From contig NZ_KB889710.1 in the NCBI RefSeq assembly GCF_000372745.1, positions 1 through 46,712 of the forward strand: a stretch of DNA of 46,712 nt, read 5' to 3'. Below are positions 17,873 through 27,560 of the stretch, piece by piece. Below the pieces are notes generated by a model. The model did no database searches. It was not told where the DNA came from and saw nothing but the letters and a program-made list of their open reading frames with translations. Source of the DNA: Embleya scabrispora DSM 41855. Lineage in GTDB: Bacteria > Actinomycetota > Actinomycetes > Streptomycetales > Streptomycetaceae. Each line of letters opens with the position of its first letter. Within the stretch, counting starts at the first letter, position 1. Position numbers and translations under genes: made by a program.

Positions 17873-17878
17873 TACGCT
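17873..17878 (+). promoter_or_regulatory. -10 box of a candidate leaderless promoter
   Basis: TACGCT ends seven bases before the ATG at 17886, a spacing that places transcription initiation at or next to the start codon. No convincing -35 box is seen. Confidence 0.4.
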
Positions 17879-17885
17879 TGTCCGC

Positions 17886-18662
17886 ATGCTTGCCGAACCT
17901 CGCTCCGGACTTCTCGTCGCATGGGGCAATGCCCTGCTGGCCGGGCACGTTCCGCCGGACGACGCGGTGTCCGAGATCGTCGGAACGGACGAACCACATC
18001 GGGTGACGGGCGTGCCGGGCGAAAGTGTGCCGGTCGGCCTGTCGCTGGCGCTGGGCCGGCTGCGGGCGCTGGGGGTGAGCGGTCTGCGGCTGGCGCTGCC
18101 GGTGTCGGGCGATCCGCTGGCGCTGCCCGGACCGCCCGCGTTCAACGACCTCGCGCTGGTCGCGGGCGAGGCGGCGATCACGGTCGGCGCGCCGGGCACC
18201 GCGTACGGCCTGGTGCCCGAGGCGACCCGACACGGCTCGATCGGCGACGCGACCGTGCGGGTGGCCTGGCGCATGGTCGAGGTGGCCGACCGGCCCGCCC
18301 CGGGACCGTTCCTGGCCGAGGCGGAGCGCGAGCTGGCCGAGGCGATGCGCGACGCGATCGAGGACCTGACCCGACTGGACGTGGCCGGCGGCGGCCCGGC
18401 GGCGCAGCGCACCCTCGCCGGGCTGTACCGCAAGGACTCGGACACCCGGGTCGCCCCCGGCCATCCCGGTCGGGCCGGCCGGGTGCTCGACCAGGCGCGC
18501 CGGATCCACGCGGTGCTGACCGTGGCCGGCCGCGAGGACGGCGCCGCGATCAGCGCGGCCGAGATATCCGCCCGGCTCGGCGCGCTCGCCCCGCTGGAGC
18601 GGGCCTGCCGCCGGGCGATGGTGGCGGCGTACGGCGCGGCCCTGGAGCCGGACCGGGCCTGA
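17886..18662 (+). CDS. Conserved actinobacterial protein of unknown function
   Basis: A 258-residue soluble, Ala/Leu-rich protein beginning MLAEPRSGLLVAWGNALLAG. I recognise it only as a Streptomyces conserved hypothetical usually found beside this kind of ABC ATPase; no catalytic motif is evident. The middle block LVAGEAAITVGAPGTAYGLVPE and the end (LERACRRAMVAAYGAALEP) look structured and mostly helical. The start is ambiguous: ATG 17886 with a -10-like box just upstream (leaderless), or GTG 17862 with GGAG four bases before it. It converges on the FHA-ABC gene. Confidence 0.82.
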   Translation: MLAEPRSGLLVAWGNALLAGHVPPDDAVSEIVGTDEPHRVTGVPGESVPVGLSLALGRLRALGVSGLRLALPVSGDPLALPGPPAFNDLALVAGEAAITVGAPGTAYGLVPEATRHGSIGDATVRVAWRMVEVADRPAPGPFLAEAERELAEAMRDAIEDLTRLDVAGGGPAAQRTLAGLYRKDSDTRVAPGHPGRAGRVLDQARRIHAVLTVAGREDGAAISAAEISARLGALAPLERACRRAMVAAYGAALEPDRA

Positions 18663-18687
18663 GCCGAACCCGGGCCCGAGCCAGACA

Positions 18688-21216
18688 CTAGCTGCCGCGC
18701 TTGCGCTTGGTCTTGGGGTCCAGGCGCCGGAGCATGATCAGCGCGATCGTGCCGTAGACCGCGATCTGGCCGGCCAGGATGCCGATGTTGCGGTACCAGA
18801 CCTTCGCGTCGTGCTTCCACAGCGGATCCGGCGACTCGCCGGGTTTGCGCGGCAGTTGGGTGGCCAGATCTATCGTGCTGCCGGCCGCGGCGAACGCCCA
18901 GCGGGCCGGGGCCAGCCAGGAGACCTGCTCGATGCCAGCCTTGCCGTTGAGCGGGAACAGGCCACCGCACAGCACCACTTGCACGATCGCGATCACCACG
19001 AGCAGCGGCATCGCCAGTTCGGCGCTGCCGATCGACGCGGAGACCACCAGGCCCACCGCCATCGCCGCTATCGCGGACAGCACCACCGCGATGCCGATCT
19101 CGATGATCGGTGGGCTGATCACCACACCCTTGGCGGGCAACTTCTGCCCGACCAGTGCGACCGCGGTGAGCACCACGCCCTGGATCGCGGAGATCAGCCC
19201 GAGCACGATGATCTTCGAGCCGAGGTAGGCGGACACCGAGAGTCCGGCGCTGCGCTCGCGCCGATAGATGGCGCGCTCCTTGATCAGCTCGTTGACCGCC
19301 GTCGCGGTGCCCATCAGGCCGCTGATCACGAAGAGCACGAGCAGCTTGGTGGTCGCCTCCTGGTTCGAACCCGGCGGTGAGCCCTCCGGACTGACCAGCC
19401 TGCCGGGGATCACCCGGCACAACATGCCCAGGAACAGCGGCGCTATCGCCAGCAGCGCCAGGTACTTGCGGTCCGAGGCGATCACCGCGAGGTAGCGCCG
19501 GGAGAGCGTGGTCAGCTGGGAGAACCAGCCCTGCGGCTTGGGCGGCTTCGCCTGCGGCCGCTCGCCCTGTTCGGCGTGCGCACGGTCGCGACCCACCTCT
19601 ATGTACCGGCCGTACAGCTCCGAGCGACGGAAGGGACCTTCGTAGTCGCGGTCCGGCTCGTCGTCGAACATCTTGAAGACCTCGGGCCAGTCGCCCTTGC
19701 CGAAGAACGGCAGCGCCTCGTCCGGCGGTCCGAAGAACGCGATCCGACCGCCCGGCGCGAGCACCAGCACCCGGTCGCACACGTTCAGGCTGCGGGTGCT
19801 GTGGGTGACCACGATCACCGTGCGGCCGTCGTCGGCGAGTTCGCGCAGCTTTTCCATCACCGAGCGTTCCAGGCCCTCGTCCAGGCCGGACGTCGGCTCG
19901 TCCAGGAACAGCACGGACGGCTTGGTGAGCAGTTCGACGGCCACGCTCACCCGCTTGCGCTGGCCGCCGGAGAGGCTGCTGACCTTGGTGTCGGCGTACG
20001 GTGACGTGGCGCCGCGCGGCATCTTGTCCAGACTCAGCTCGCCGATCACCTCCTCGACCCGTCTCTCCCGCTCGGCCGCCTCGGTGTCCTCGGGGAAGCG
20101 CAACTGCGCGGCGTAGCGCAGCGCGGTGCGCGCGGTGAGCTGGGCGTGCAGGATGTCGTCCTGCGGCACCAGGCCGATCCGCTGGCGCAGTTCGGCGTTG
20201 TTCGCGTACAGGTCGCGGCCGTCGTAGAGGATCTTGCCGCTGGCGGCGCGGCGGCTGCCGGTGAGCGCGCCGAGCAGGGTGGACTTGCCCGCGCCCGAAC
20301 CGCCGACGATGGCCAGCAGGTTGCGCTCGGCGAGCGGGAAGGAGACGTTGTCGAGCAGGACCCGTTTGCCGGCCGTGACGGTGAGGTTCTGCACCTCCAG
20401 CGACACCTCGCCGGTGTCGATGAACTCGCGCAATTCCTGGCCGTCGAGCCGGAAGGTGGCGTGCCCGATGCCGACCAGGTCCGCTTCGCCGAGCAGCGCG
20501 CGCTCGATCGGTTGTCCGTTGAGGAACGTGCCGTTGTGGCTGCCGAGGTCGACGATCTCGCGTCGGCCGCCGGGGGTGGTGCGCAACTCGGCGTGGTGCC
20601 GGGAAACCATCAGGTCGGTGAGCACCAGGTCGTTGTCCAGCGCGCGGCCGATCCGCAGGGTGCGCACCGGAAGCGGAATGACCATGCTCGGTGCCCGGTC
20701 CACGCTCGGGCGCGGATCCGCGTGCGGCCCGGCGCCGATCTGCGCGCGGCCCAACGGGTGGGCGCGCTCGGGGACTTGCCGGGGCGGCTCGGGGACGTAG
20801 GGCGGTTCGGGGGTGTACGGCTGCTCGCCCGCGCGCGGTGGCTCGGCACGGCGCGGCGGCTCGGGAATCTGTACATGGTCGGGGTGCGCCACCCGTGGCG
20901 GCACCACCTCGGTGGCGTTCGACTCCGGCGCGAGCCGCAGCTGGTCGCCGTCGTCCGGGTCGCCGAGCAATACCTCACAACCTCGGCCCACGACCACGCG
21001 GTGCACCCGATTGCCGCGCATCCACGAGCCGTTGACGCTGTTGGTGTCGACGAACTCCCAGCCGTCGGCGCCCACCCGCAGGACCGCGTGTTGGCGCGAC
21101 ACGCGGCGATCGTCGAGCACGATCGCACAGGACGGGTCGCGACCGACGATGTGTTCTCGCCCGGGATCCAGGATCACCGGTGCTCCGGCGCTGGTGCCGA
21201 CCGTCAGGTGCGGCAC
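18688..21216 (-). CDS. FHA-FHA-ABC-2 exporter (Rv1747-like)
   Basis: An 842-residue fusion. FHA domain 1 spans about residues 5-100 (GRDPSCAIVLDDRRVSRQHA, NSVNGSW). A Pro-rich linker follows. FHA domain 2 is at about 175-260 (IGRALDNDLVLTDLMVSRHH, GSHNGTFLNG). The ABC ATPase is at about 270-500 (GGSGAGKSTLL, LSGGQRKRVSV, LFLDEPTSGLD). An ABC-2 membrane domain of about six helices completes it. Mycobacterial Rv1747 has this layout, is controlled by Ser/Thr kinases through its FHA domains and exports envelope lipids; a similar role is inferred. I chose the GTG at 21216 because AGAAGGA lies six bases upstream. It is divergent from the streptophobe-like gene. Confidence 0.92.
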   Translation of the reverse strand: MPHLTVGTSAGAPVILDPGREHIVGRDPSCAIVLDDRRVSRQHAVLRVGADGWEFVDTNSVNGSWMRGNRVHRVVVGRGCEVLLGDPDDGDQLRLAPESNATEVVPPRVAHPDHVQIPEPPRRAEPPRAGEQPYTPEPPYVPEPPRQVPERAHPLGRAQIGAGPHADPRPSVDRAPSMVIPLPVRTLRIGRALDNDLVLTDLMVSRHHAELRTTPGGRREIVDLGSHNGTFLNGQPIERALLGEADLVGIGHATFRLDGQELREFIDTGEVSLEVQNLTVTAGKRVLLDNVSFPLAERNLLAIVGGSGAGKSTLLGALTGSRRAASGKILYDGRDLYANNAELRQRIGLVPQDDILHAQLTARTALRYAAQLRFPEDTEAAERERRVEEVIGELSLDKMPRGATSPYADTKVSSLSGGQRKRVSVAVELLTKPSVLFLDEPTSGLDEGLERSVMEKLRELADDGRTVIVVTHSTRSLNVCDRVLVLAPGGRIAFFGPPDEALPFFGKGDWPEVFKMFDDEPDRDYEGPFRRSELYGRYIEVGRDRAHAEQGERPQAKPPKPQGWFSQLTTLSRRYLAVIASDRKYLALLAIAPLFLGMLCRVIPGRLVSPEGSPPGSNQEATTKLLVLFVISGLMGTATAVNELIKERAIYRRERSAGLSVSAYLGSKIIVLGLISAIQGVVLTAVALVGQKLPAKGVVISPPIIEIGIAVVLSAIAAMAVGLVVSASIGSAELAMPLLVVIAIVQVVLCGGLFPLNGKAGIEQVSWLAPARWAFAAAGSTIDLATQLPRKPGESPDPLWKHDAKVWYRNIGILAGQIAVYGTIALIMLRRLDPKTKRKRGS

Positions 21217-21389
21217 TGCCGGTCCTTCTGGCGTATAGCTGTCCCCCACTCTTCGAGAGTGTAGGGACGTGCGGGCCTCCCGGGCAGCCTTTCCGGTCCG
21301 GAAGCGTACGGAACCACTCCGAAGGGCGATTACGACATCAACTTCCCTGCCTCGCGCCGTCCACCCGGGTGGCAGTCCGGCCGAATCCG

Positions 21390-21418
21390 TTGACGCGCGG
21401 GTCGGTGCGCTCGATAGT
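21390..21418 (+). promoter_or_regulatory. Consensus promoter for the streptophobe-like gene
   Basis: TTGACG (21390-21395) and GATAGT (21413-21418) are separated by 17 bp, matching a housekeeping sigma promoter. The GTG start lies about 50 bp downstream with AGGAG in front of it. Confidence 0.65.
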
Positions 21419-21469
21419 CGAGTTTGTCCCGCTCAACCGGCAGCCGGGTCGCACGTGACAGGAGCGGTC

Positions 21470-23089
21470 GTGTCCTGGAACCAGCAGCAGCACAACGCAC
21501 CGCGGCACGAGCCGCCCGGGGCCCGACCACCGGCCGGTCCCGCACCGTGGGGCGGCGTGGCGCCATGGCTGCACGCGCTCGGCGCGGTGCTCGCCGCGTT
21601 CGTGGCGATGGCCGTGGCGGCGTGGTCGGCGCTGTGGCTGCTGGGCGCGAACGACCTGGGGTCGAGCACGATGCCCGCGCTGGTCGCGGCGGTGATCGCG
21701 CTCGCGGTCGGTGGCACGGTCGACCTCAAGGGCGCCGAACAGGGCGGCCCGAGCAACGACATCCTCAGCCAACTCACCGGCGACGTCTCGCTAGCGCAGG
21801 GCAGCGGCAAGGTCGACATCATGCTGCTGGGCATCGGCCTGATCGGCGCACTCGTACTGGGCTGGTTGTTCCTGCGCCCGCTGCGCCACCGGCTGGTGAT
21901 CGGCGCGCTCGACCTGATCGTGCACGGCGTGCGGGTCCTGGTGTTCACCATGGCCGCGCTCGGCGTGGTGGTGTCGATGGGCAAACACTCGCTGCCGATC
22001 GATCGGTTCGTCTCGCAGGTCGGCGGGGCCCGGGCGCAGGACCTGATGGGCATCTTCGACCTGGGCGCGGCGGCCCGCTTCGAGACCGAGGTGAGCGGCA
22101 CGCTCGTGTTCGGCGCGTTGTGGCTGCTGATCACCCTGGTCGCCACCGTCGCGGTGTCCGCGCGCGGGCCGCTGCCGATCAAGTGGTTGCGGCACCGCGC
22201 GGTACTGCGGGCCCCGGTCGCCGGTCTGCTCGCGGTGCTGATCACCGCGGTGGTCGCCGGGATCGTGGGCACCCCGTTCGTGGCCGCCGCCGCGCCCGCG
22301 CCGAAGCGGATGATCGGCGGCATGTTGTTCGCGCTGCCCAACGCGGTGTGGCTGCTGGCCTCGCTCGGCCTGGGCATCCCGTGGAAGGGCACGACCAGCG
22401 CGCCCACCGAGGTCGGCGGCTTCTCCTTCGGTTTGCCCGGTCCGCTGGGCAAGCTGGTCGGCGCCTCCGCCGGGGACGGTCTGCCGATCCGGATCGACCG
22501 GCTGGCCGAGTTGGACTCGCGGGCGTGGTTCGTACCGCTGTTCTCCGCGCTGCTCCTGCTGCTCGGCGCGACCGTGATGGCGATGCGCGCGCCCGCGTCG
22601 GTGCGCCCGCATCAGCACGCGTGGCGATTCGCGGTCACCCTCGCGGGCGGCCTGCTGGTGATCGCCTACCTGATGCAGCTCCAGCTCAAGGTCGCGGTGA
22701 GCGTGCTGGGCGGGGTGATGTCCCCGGGCGCGTCGGTGTCGCTGCACGCGGACTACCTGTGGACGGCGCTGCTCGGCCTGCTGTGGGGCGCGTGCGCCGG
22801 CTTCATCGGCGGCGCGGTCGCGGACTGGGTGCGCTACCGCCAGGCCGGCGCCGCCGTCCCGCCGGCGGCCTCGGGCCCGCCGCGGCCCACCCGCGCCGCG
22901 CCGCAGCAGCGGTACCCGCGGGGCGCGCCGTATCCGCCGGCCCGACCGGCGCACCCCGGCGCACCGGGCGGGCCCGGCACACCCGCGCCGCCGGGCCCGC
23001 CGTACTCGAACAGACCCGCCCCGGCGTACCGCCCGCCGCCCCCGCCCGATCCGCAGGGACCGCCCCGGGATGGCCCCTGGCCTGGGTAG
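21470..23089 (+). CDS. Streptophobe-like polytopic membrane protein
   Basis: A 539-residue protein with about ten hydrophobic segments between residues 30 and 460, then a ~75-residue Pro/Gly-rich cytoplasmic tail. The first helix region (ALGAVLAAFVAMAVAAWSALWLLGAND) followed by MPALVAAVIALAVGGTVDLKG and a later GALVLGWLFLRPLRHR resemble the streptophobe family, a Streptomyces membrane protein family of unknown function. The GTG at 21470 has AGGAG five bases upstream. The divergent neighbour is the FHA-ABC exporter, with a shared gap of about 250 bp; functional linkage is only a possibility. Confidence 0.8.
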   Translation: MSWNQQQHNAPRHEPPGARPPAGPAPWGGVAPWLHALGAVLAAFVAMAVAAWSALWLLGANDLGSSTMPALVAAVIALAVGGTVDLKGAEQGGPSNDILSQLTGDVSLAQGSGKVDIMLLGIGLIGALVLGWLFLRPLRHRLVIGALDLIVHGVRVLVFTMAALGVVVSMGKHSLPIDRFVSQVGGARAQDLMGIFDLGAAARFETEVSGTLVFGALWLLITLVATVAVSARGPLPIKWLRHRAVLRAPVAGLLAVLITAVVAGIVGTPFVAAAAPAPKRMIGGMLFALPNAVWLLASLGLGIPWKGTTSAPTEVGGFSFGLPGPLGKLVGASAGDGLPIRIDRLAELDSRAWFVPLFSALLLLLGATVMAMRAPASVRPHQHAWRFAVTLAGGLLVIAYLMQLQLKVAVSVLGGVMSPGASVSLHADYLWTALLGLLWGACAGFIGGAVADWVRYRQAGAAVPPAASGPPRPTRAAPQQRYPRGAPYPPARPAHPGAPGGPGTPAPPGPPYSNRPAPAYRPPPPPDPQGPPRDGPWPG

Positions 23090-23175
23090 ATGCGGCTCGC
23101 ACGAGGACCGGTCCGGTGTTCGTACCGTGGACCGGTGACGCGCGCGCCCTCGAACGGCCGGTACCGTGAAGCATC

Positions 23176-24360
23176 ATGAATGCGCCGCGCACTCTTCTCG
23201 TCAAGATCTTCGGCAAGGACCGGCCGGGGGTGACGTCGAGCCTCTTCGAGATCCTCGCCGGCCACTCCGTCGAGGTCGTCGACGTCGAGCAGACCGTCAC
23301 CCGGGGCCGGCTCACGCTGTGCGTCCTGATCACCACGCCGACCGACGAGGGCCTGCTGCGGGCCGGCGTGCACCGCTGGGCGGACGGCGAGCGGCTGGAG
23401 GCGGAGATCCTCTCCGGCGTCGGCGACAACCGTCCGCGCGGCGAGGGCCGCTCGCACGTCACCGTCCTGGGCCACCCGCTGGAGGCCGCCGCGTTCGCCG
23501 GGATAGCGCACCGGATCGCGGCCACCGGCGCCAACATCGACCGGATCTTCCGCCTCGCCAAGTACCCGGTGACCGCGATCGAGCTCCAGGTCTCCGGCGT
23601 CGAGACGGACAAGCTGCGCCTGGAGCTGGCCACCGAGGCCGCCGAGCGCCGGGTGGACGTCGCGGTCCAGCCCTCCGGCCTGCGGCGCCGGGCCAAGCGG
23701 CTGATCGTGATGGACGTGGACTCGACCCTGATCCAGGGCGAGGTGATCGAGCTGCTGGCCGAGCACGCCGGCTGCCTGGACGAGGTGGCCGAGGTGACCG
23801 CCGCCGCGATGCGCGGCGAATTGGACTTCGCCGAGTCGCTGCGGGCCCGCGTGGCGCTGCTCGCCGGGCTGGACGAGGACGCCATAGGCAAGGTCCGCGA
23901 GCAGGTCGTGCTCACCCGGGGCGCGCGCACCCTGGTCCGCACGCTCAAGCGGCTCGGCTACAAGGTGGGCATCGTCTCGGGCGGATTCACCCAGGTCACC
24001 GACGCGCTCGTGGAGCGGCTCGGGCTCGACTACAGCGCGGCCAACACCCTGGAGGTGGTGGACGGCAAGCTCACCGGGCGGGTGATCGGCGAGATCGTCG
24101 ACCGAGCGGGCAAGGCCCGGCTGCTGCGCGGCTTCGCGGCCCAGGCGGGCGTGCCGTTGACCGCCACGGTCGCCATCGGCGACGGCGCCAACGACCTGGA
24201 CATGCTCAACGCCGCGGGTCTGGGCGTGGCCTTCAACGCGAAGCCGGTGGTCCGCGAGGCCGCCGACACCGCGGTCAACGTGCCGTTCCTGGACACCGTG
24301 TTGTTCCTGCTCGGCGTCACCCGCGACGAGATCGAGGCCGCGGACGCCGCCGACGTGTAG
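23176..24360 (+). CDS. serB: Phosphoserine phosphatase with N-terminal ACT region
   Basis: Catalyses the last step of serine biosynthesis, O-phosphoserine to serine. The 394 residues contain an N-terminal ACT-type regulatory part (about residues 1-175, opening LLVKIFGKDRPGVTSSLFE) and a HAD phosphatase domain: motif I MDVDSTLIQGEVIELLAEHA, motif II VSGGF, the Lys of KARLLRGF, and motif III/IV IGDGANDLDML. The ATG at 23176 has no good Shine-Dalgarno sequence, but TACCGT ends eight bases upstream, suggesting a leaderless mRNA. It converges on the SixA-like phosphatase. Confidence 0.95.
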   Translation: MNAPRTLLVKIFGKDRPGVTSSLFEILAGHSVEVVDVEQTVTRGRLTLCVLITTPTDEGLLRAGVHRWADGERLEAEILSGVGDNRPRGEGRSHVTVLGHPLEAAAFAGIAHRIAATGANIDRIFRLAKYPVTAIELQVSGVETDKLRLELATEAAERRVDVAVQPSGLRRRAKRLIVMDVDSTLIQGEVIELLAEHAGCLDEVAEVTAAAMRGELDFAESLRARVALLAGLDEDAIGKVREQVVLTRGARTLVRTLKRLGYKVGIVSGGFTQVTDALVERLGLDYSAANTLEVVDGKLTGRVIGEIVDRAGKARLLRGFAAQAGVPLTATVAIGDGANDLDMLNAAGLGVAFNAKPVVREAADTAVNVPFLDTVLFLLGVTRDEIEAADAADV

Positions 24361-24365
24361 TACGG

Positions 24366-24386
24366 CCGGCCGAATTCGTCGGCCGG
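24366..24386. terminator. Short hairpin after serB
   Basis: CCGGCCGA (24366-24373) pairs perfectly with TCGGCCGG (24379-24386) around a 5-base loop, six bases after the serB stop and before the convergent phosphatase gene. Confidence 0.45.
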
Positions 24387-24477
24387 GCCCGGTCGGGGCG
24401 GGCGTCCCCGAGCGCCGGACGGGCTGTTCACCGCCCGGACCGACGCTCGAGTCACGGTCGCCTTCGCGGGCGTGCGG

Positions 24478-24993
24478 TCAGGACGCCGGCGTGCTGAAGC
24501 GGGTCAGGTGGGCCGAGCGTTCCCGGAGGTCGGCCCACGCGGTGTGCAGGCTCAGCACCGCGACCGCCGAGGTCGGATACTTCTCCCGCAGGCGCACGAG
24601 CGTGTCGTCCTCGCCGCTGCCCGCCAACGCGTTGACCAGCGTGGCCACACCCGGGTTGTGCCCGATCAGCAGCAGCGTGTCGACCTCGTCGGGGGTCTCC
24701 TGGACGAGGTACAGCAGCGCCTGCGCGCTCGCCTCGTACACCCGCTCGTCGTAGACGGTGTGCGGCTTGTGGCCGTAGACCTTGCCGGCGAGACGCCAGG
24801 TCTCCCGGGTGCGTACGGCCGGCGAGCACACCACCAGATCGGGGGTGATGCCCTGGTCGAGCAGTCGGTGCCCGGTCTCGGCGGCGTCCTTGCGGCCGCG
24901 TTCGGCGAGGGGTCGCTCGTGGTCCGGCCCGTCGGGCCACTCGGCCTTCGCGTGCCTCATCACCACAAGATTGCGCTGTCGGTGGGATGCCAT
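24478..24993 (-). CDS. SixA-like histidine phosphatase
   Basis: A 171-residue histidine phosphatase superfamily protein. The catalytic phospho-accepting His is in VVMRHAKAEWP (RHx motif, about residues 13-15) and the second active-site His is in LLIGHNPGVATLV. The short form without a cap domain resembles SixA, which removes phosphate from phosphohistidine in signalling or PTS proteins; other phosphomonoester substrates are possible. GAGGCT ends six bases upstream of the ATG and there is no clear Shine-Dalgarno sequence. It lies downstream of the MmpL-type gene on the same strand, separated by a hairpin. Confidence 0.9.
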   Translation of the reverse strand: MASHRQRNLVVMRHAKAEWPDGPDHERPLAERGRKDAAETGHRLLDQGITPDLVVCSPAVRTRETWRLAGKVYGHKPHTVYDERVYEASAQALLYLVQETPDEVDTLLLIGHNPGVATLVNALAGSGEDDTLVRLREKYPTSAVAVLSLHTAWADLRERSAHLTRFSTPAS

Positions 24994-25094
24994 GGGTTCA
25001 GCCTCTCAGACATCGGCCGTTGTGCACTGCGGGTCGGCACCGCAGGACTCGATTGACGGGCGGCGGGCGCGTCGACCGGGGCCGACACGCACGA

Positions 25095-25126
25095 CGGGTC
25101 GGGACCGAGTATCCGGTCCCGACCCG
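25095..25126. terminator. Perfect 13-bp hairpin terminator
   Basis: CGGGTCGGGACCG (25095-25107) pairs perfectly with CGGTCCCGACCCG (25114-25126) around a 6-base loop. It lies about 75 bp downstream of the minus-strand MmpL-type gene and upstream of the SixA-like gene, so it probably terminates the MmpL transcript. Confidence 0.7.
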
Positions 25127-25202
25127 CGCTTTCCTCGGATCTACAGGGTGGTCGTCGTCACGGTCGTCGCCGGGATCTCACCGACTGCCGTGCTTGCTCG
25201 GG

Positions 25203-27560
25203 TCAACCGACCGGCGGGCGCGGGATCCGGCGCGAACCGGACACGTTCTCGTCGTACCCGGTGTTGCCCGGGTGGACCGGCTCGTACGTCGGCGTGGCGT
25301 AGCCGTTCGCCGAGGCGTACGCGGGGACCTGCTCGCCGGCCGGGGTCGGGACCGGGGCCTCGACCGCCTCGTCGCCGTGGTCCATCTGCGGCAGCCACCC
25401 CAGCCAGCGGGGCAGGTACCAGTTGTGGTCGCCGAGCAGGGTCATCACGGCCGGCAGCAGCAGACCGCGGATGATCGTGGCGTCCAGCAGGACGGCGACC
25501 GCCAGGCCGACACCGAACTGCTTCATCGACTGCATCGACAGGGTGCCGAAGACCGCGAACACCGCGACCATGATCGTCGCCGCGCTGGTCACCACACCGG
25601 CGGTGGTGCGGATGCCGTGCGACACGGCCGACTTGGTGTCCATGCCCTTGTCGTACGCCTCACGAATTCGCGAGACCACGAACACGTGGTAGTCCATCGA
25701 CAGGCCGAACAGGATCACGAACAGGAACATCGGGATCCAGGAGACGACCGCGCCGGGTGCGTCCGTGCCCACCAGCGAGTCGCCGTAGCCGTGCTGGAAG
25801 ACGAGCGTCATCACACCGTAGGCGGCGCCCACCGACAGCAGGTTGAGCACGATCGCGGTGACCGCGATGGCGATCGAGCGGAACGAGACCAGCATCAGCA
25901 GGAAGGCGAAGCCGAGCACGAAGGCGAAGATCGGCAGCCGCGCGTCGTCGAGCTTGTCGTTGAAGTCCTTGGACCCGGCGGTGTTGCCGGTCACCGGGGC
26001 GTCCACGCCGTCCAGCTTGCCCAGCGTGTTCGGGATGACCTTCCCACGCAGCGTGGCCAGGGCCTTGTCGCTGGCCGAGTCGTTGCCACCGCCGGCGAGC
26101 GGGACCGAGACCTTGAAGACGTTCGTGGTGCCCTGCCGCTCGACCTCGATCGGCTCGTGCATCTGCCCGGTGGCGACCGCCTCACGGCGCAGGTTGTCGA
26201 ACGCCGCCGCGAGCTTGGGGTCGTCCGGGTTGTTCGCCTTGACCACGATCTGGGCGGGCGCCGGACCACCGGGGAACGCCTTCTCGATGTGCTGGTAGGT
26301 CTGCACGATGGACAGCGAGGTCGGCAGTTCCTTGTCGATCGGCAGTTCGGAGGTCTTCATGCCGAGTGCGGGGATGGTCAGCGCGATCAGCAGACCGCCG
26401 GCGAGCACCGCGGTGCCCTTGGGGCGGCTGAGCACGACGCCCAGGATCTTGCCCCATGCCTTGCTGCCCTCGGTGGGGCGGCGCATCTTGGCCAGCCCGG
26501 GAATCTTGCCCAGGTCCACCCGGTCGCCCAGCATCGACAGGATCGCGGGCAGCACGGTGAGCGAACCGAGCACCGCGGTCAGCACGACCAGGATGGTCGC
26601 GGAGGCCATCGACTCGAACTCGCTGAGCCCGGACAGGAGCATGCCGGCCATCGCGACGATGACGGTGATGCCGGAGATCAGCACGGAACGGCCGGACGTG
26701 GCGGCGGCGATGCGCAGTGCGGTCTCCGGGTCGCGCCCCTTGGCCCGCTCCTCCCGCTCGCGGCGCAGGTAGAACATGCAGTAGTCGACGCCCACGGCCA
26801 GGCCGATCAGCAGCATCACCGACTGCGCGTTGTCGCCGACCGGCATCAGGTGGCTGCTCAGCGCGAGCAGGCCGCCCGCGGCCACGAACGCGGTCAGGGC
26901 GAGGGCTACCGGCAGCAGGGCGGCGACCACGGCGCCGAACGCGACGAGCAGGATGCCCAGGGCGAGCGGGACGGCGGTCCATTCGGCCCGGGTGAAGTCC
27001 TTGGCGATGGTGTCCTGGAACCACTTGTCGCCGCTGGCGTCACCGAACTGCTCGATCGCCACGTCCGAGTGCGCCTTGCGGGCCTCGGCCACCGCGTCCA
27101 GGACGGGCTGGATGTTGTCGACGGCCTTGTCGTCCTCGCCCACCATGTCGAACTGGATCAGCGCCGAGTGCTTGTCCGAGGAGATGCCGCCGTCACCGGC
27201 GTACGGAGAACGCATGTGCTGGGTCGCCGGGCCCTTGTTGCCCTTGACCTGGGTGGCGTTGACCCGGTTGATCACGTCGTCGACGGCGGCCCGGAACTTC
27301 GGGTCCTGCGCGATGAGCTTGTCGCTGCGGACCAGGACCATCTCGCCCGCGGGTTCCTTGATGCCCGCGTCGTCGATGATCCGCGCGGCCCGCCCGGACT
27401 CGCCCACGCCGCGCTCGGCCTTGGTGATCTCCTGCGACCCGCTCATGTTGCCGATGACGACGGCGAGGACCACGAACAGCAGCCACCCGAATACCGCCGT
27501 CTTGCGATGCTGTGCGCTCCAGCCACCGATCGAGGCGGCGAAATTACGCCTGGATGCCAT
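25203..27560 (-). CDS. MmpL-type RND transporter
   Basis: A 785-residue RND permease with the MMPL layout: a first helix (AVFGWLLFVVLAVVIGNM), an outer loop of about 150 residues, five helices, a second outer loop, five helices and a hydrophilic tail. Proton-relay Asp-Tyr pairs appear as GLAVGVDYCMFYLRR and FGLSMDYHVFVVSRIREA. Actinobacterial MmpL proteins export lipids, siderophores or drugs; the cargo here is unassigned. The ATG at 27560 has AGGAG plus GGGG upstream. It is divergent from a small tail-anchored protein, and the fabG-fabI pair lies beyond that. Confidence 0.93.
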   Translation of the reverse strand: MASRRNFAASIGGWSAQHRKTAVFGWLLFVVLAVVIGNMSGSQEITKAERGVGESGRAARIIDDAGIKEPAGEMVLVRSDKLIAQDPKFRAAVDDVINRVNATQVKGNKGPATQHMRSPYAGDGGISSDKHSALIQFDMVGEDDKAVDNIQPVLDAVAEARKAHSDVAIEQFGDASGDKWFQDTIAKDFTRAEWTAVPLALGILLVAFGAVVAALLPVALALTAFVAAGGLLALSSHLMPVGDNAQSVMLLIGLAVGVDYCMFYLRREREERAKGRDPETALRIAAATSGRSVLISGITVIVAMAGMLLSGLSEFESMASATILVVLTAVLGSLTVLPAILSMLGDRVDLGKIPGLAKMRRPTEGSKAWGKILGVVLSRPKGTAVLAGGLLIALTIPALGMKTSELPIDKELPTSLSIVQTYQHIEKAFPGGPAPAQIVVKANNPDDPKLAAAFDNLRREAVATGQMHEPIEVERQGTTNVFKVSVPLAGGGNDSASDKALATLRGKVIPNTLGKLDGVDAPVTGNTAGSKDFNDKLDDARLPIFAFVLGFAFLLMLVSFRSIAIAVTAIVLNLLSVGAAYGVMTLVFQHGYGDSLVGTDAPGAVVSWIPMFLFVILFGLSMDYHVFVVSRIREAYDKGMDTKSAVSHGIRTTAGVVTSAATIMVAVFAVFGTLSMQSMKQFGVGLAVAVLLDATIIRGLLLPAVMTLLGDHNWYLPRWLGWLPQMDHGDEAVEAPVPTPAGEQVPAYASANGYATPTYEPVHPGNTGYDENVSGSRRIPRPPVG

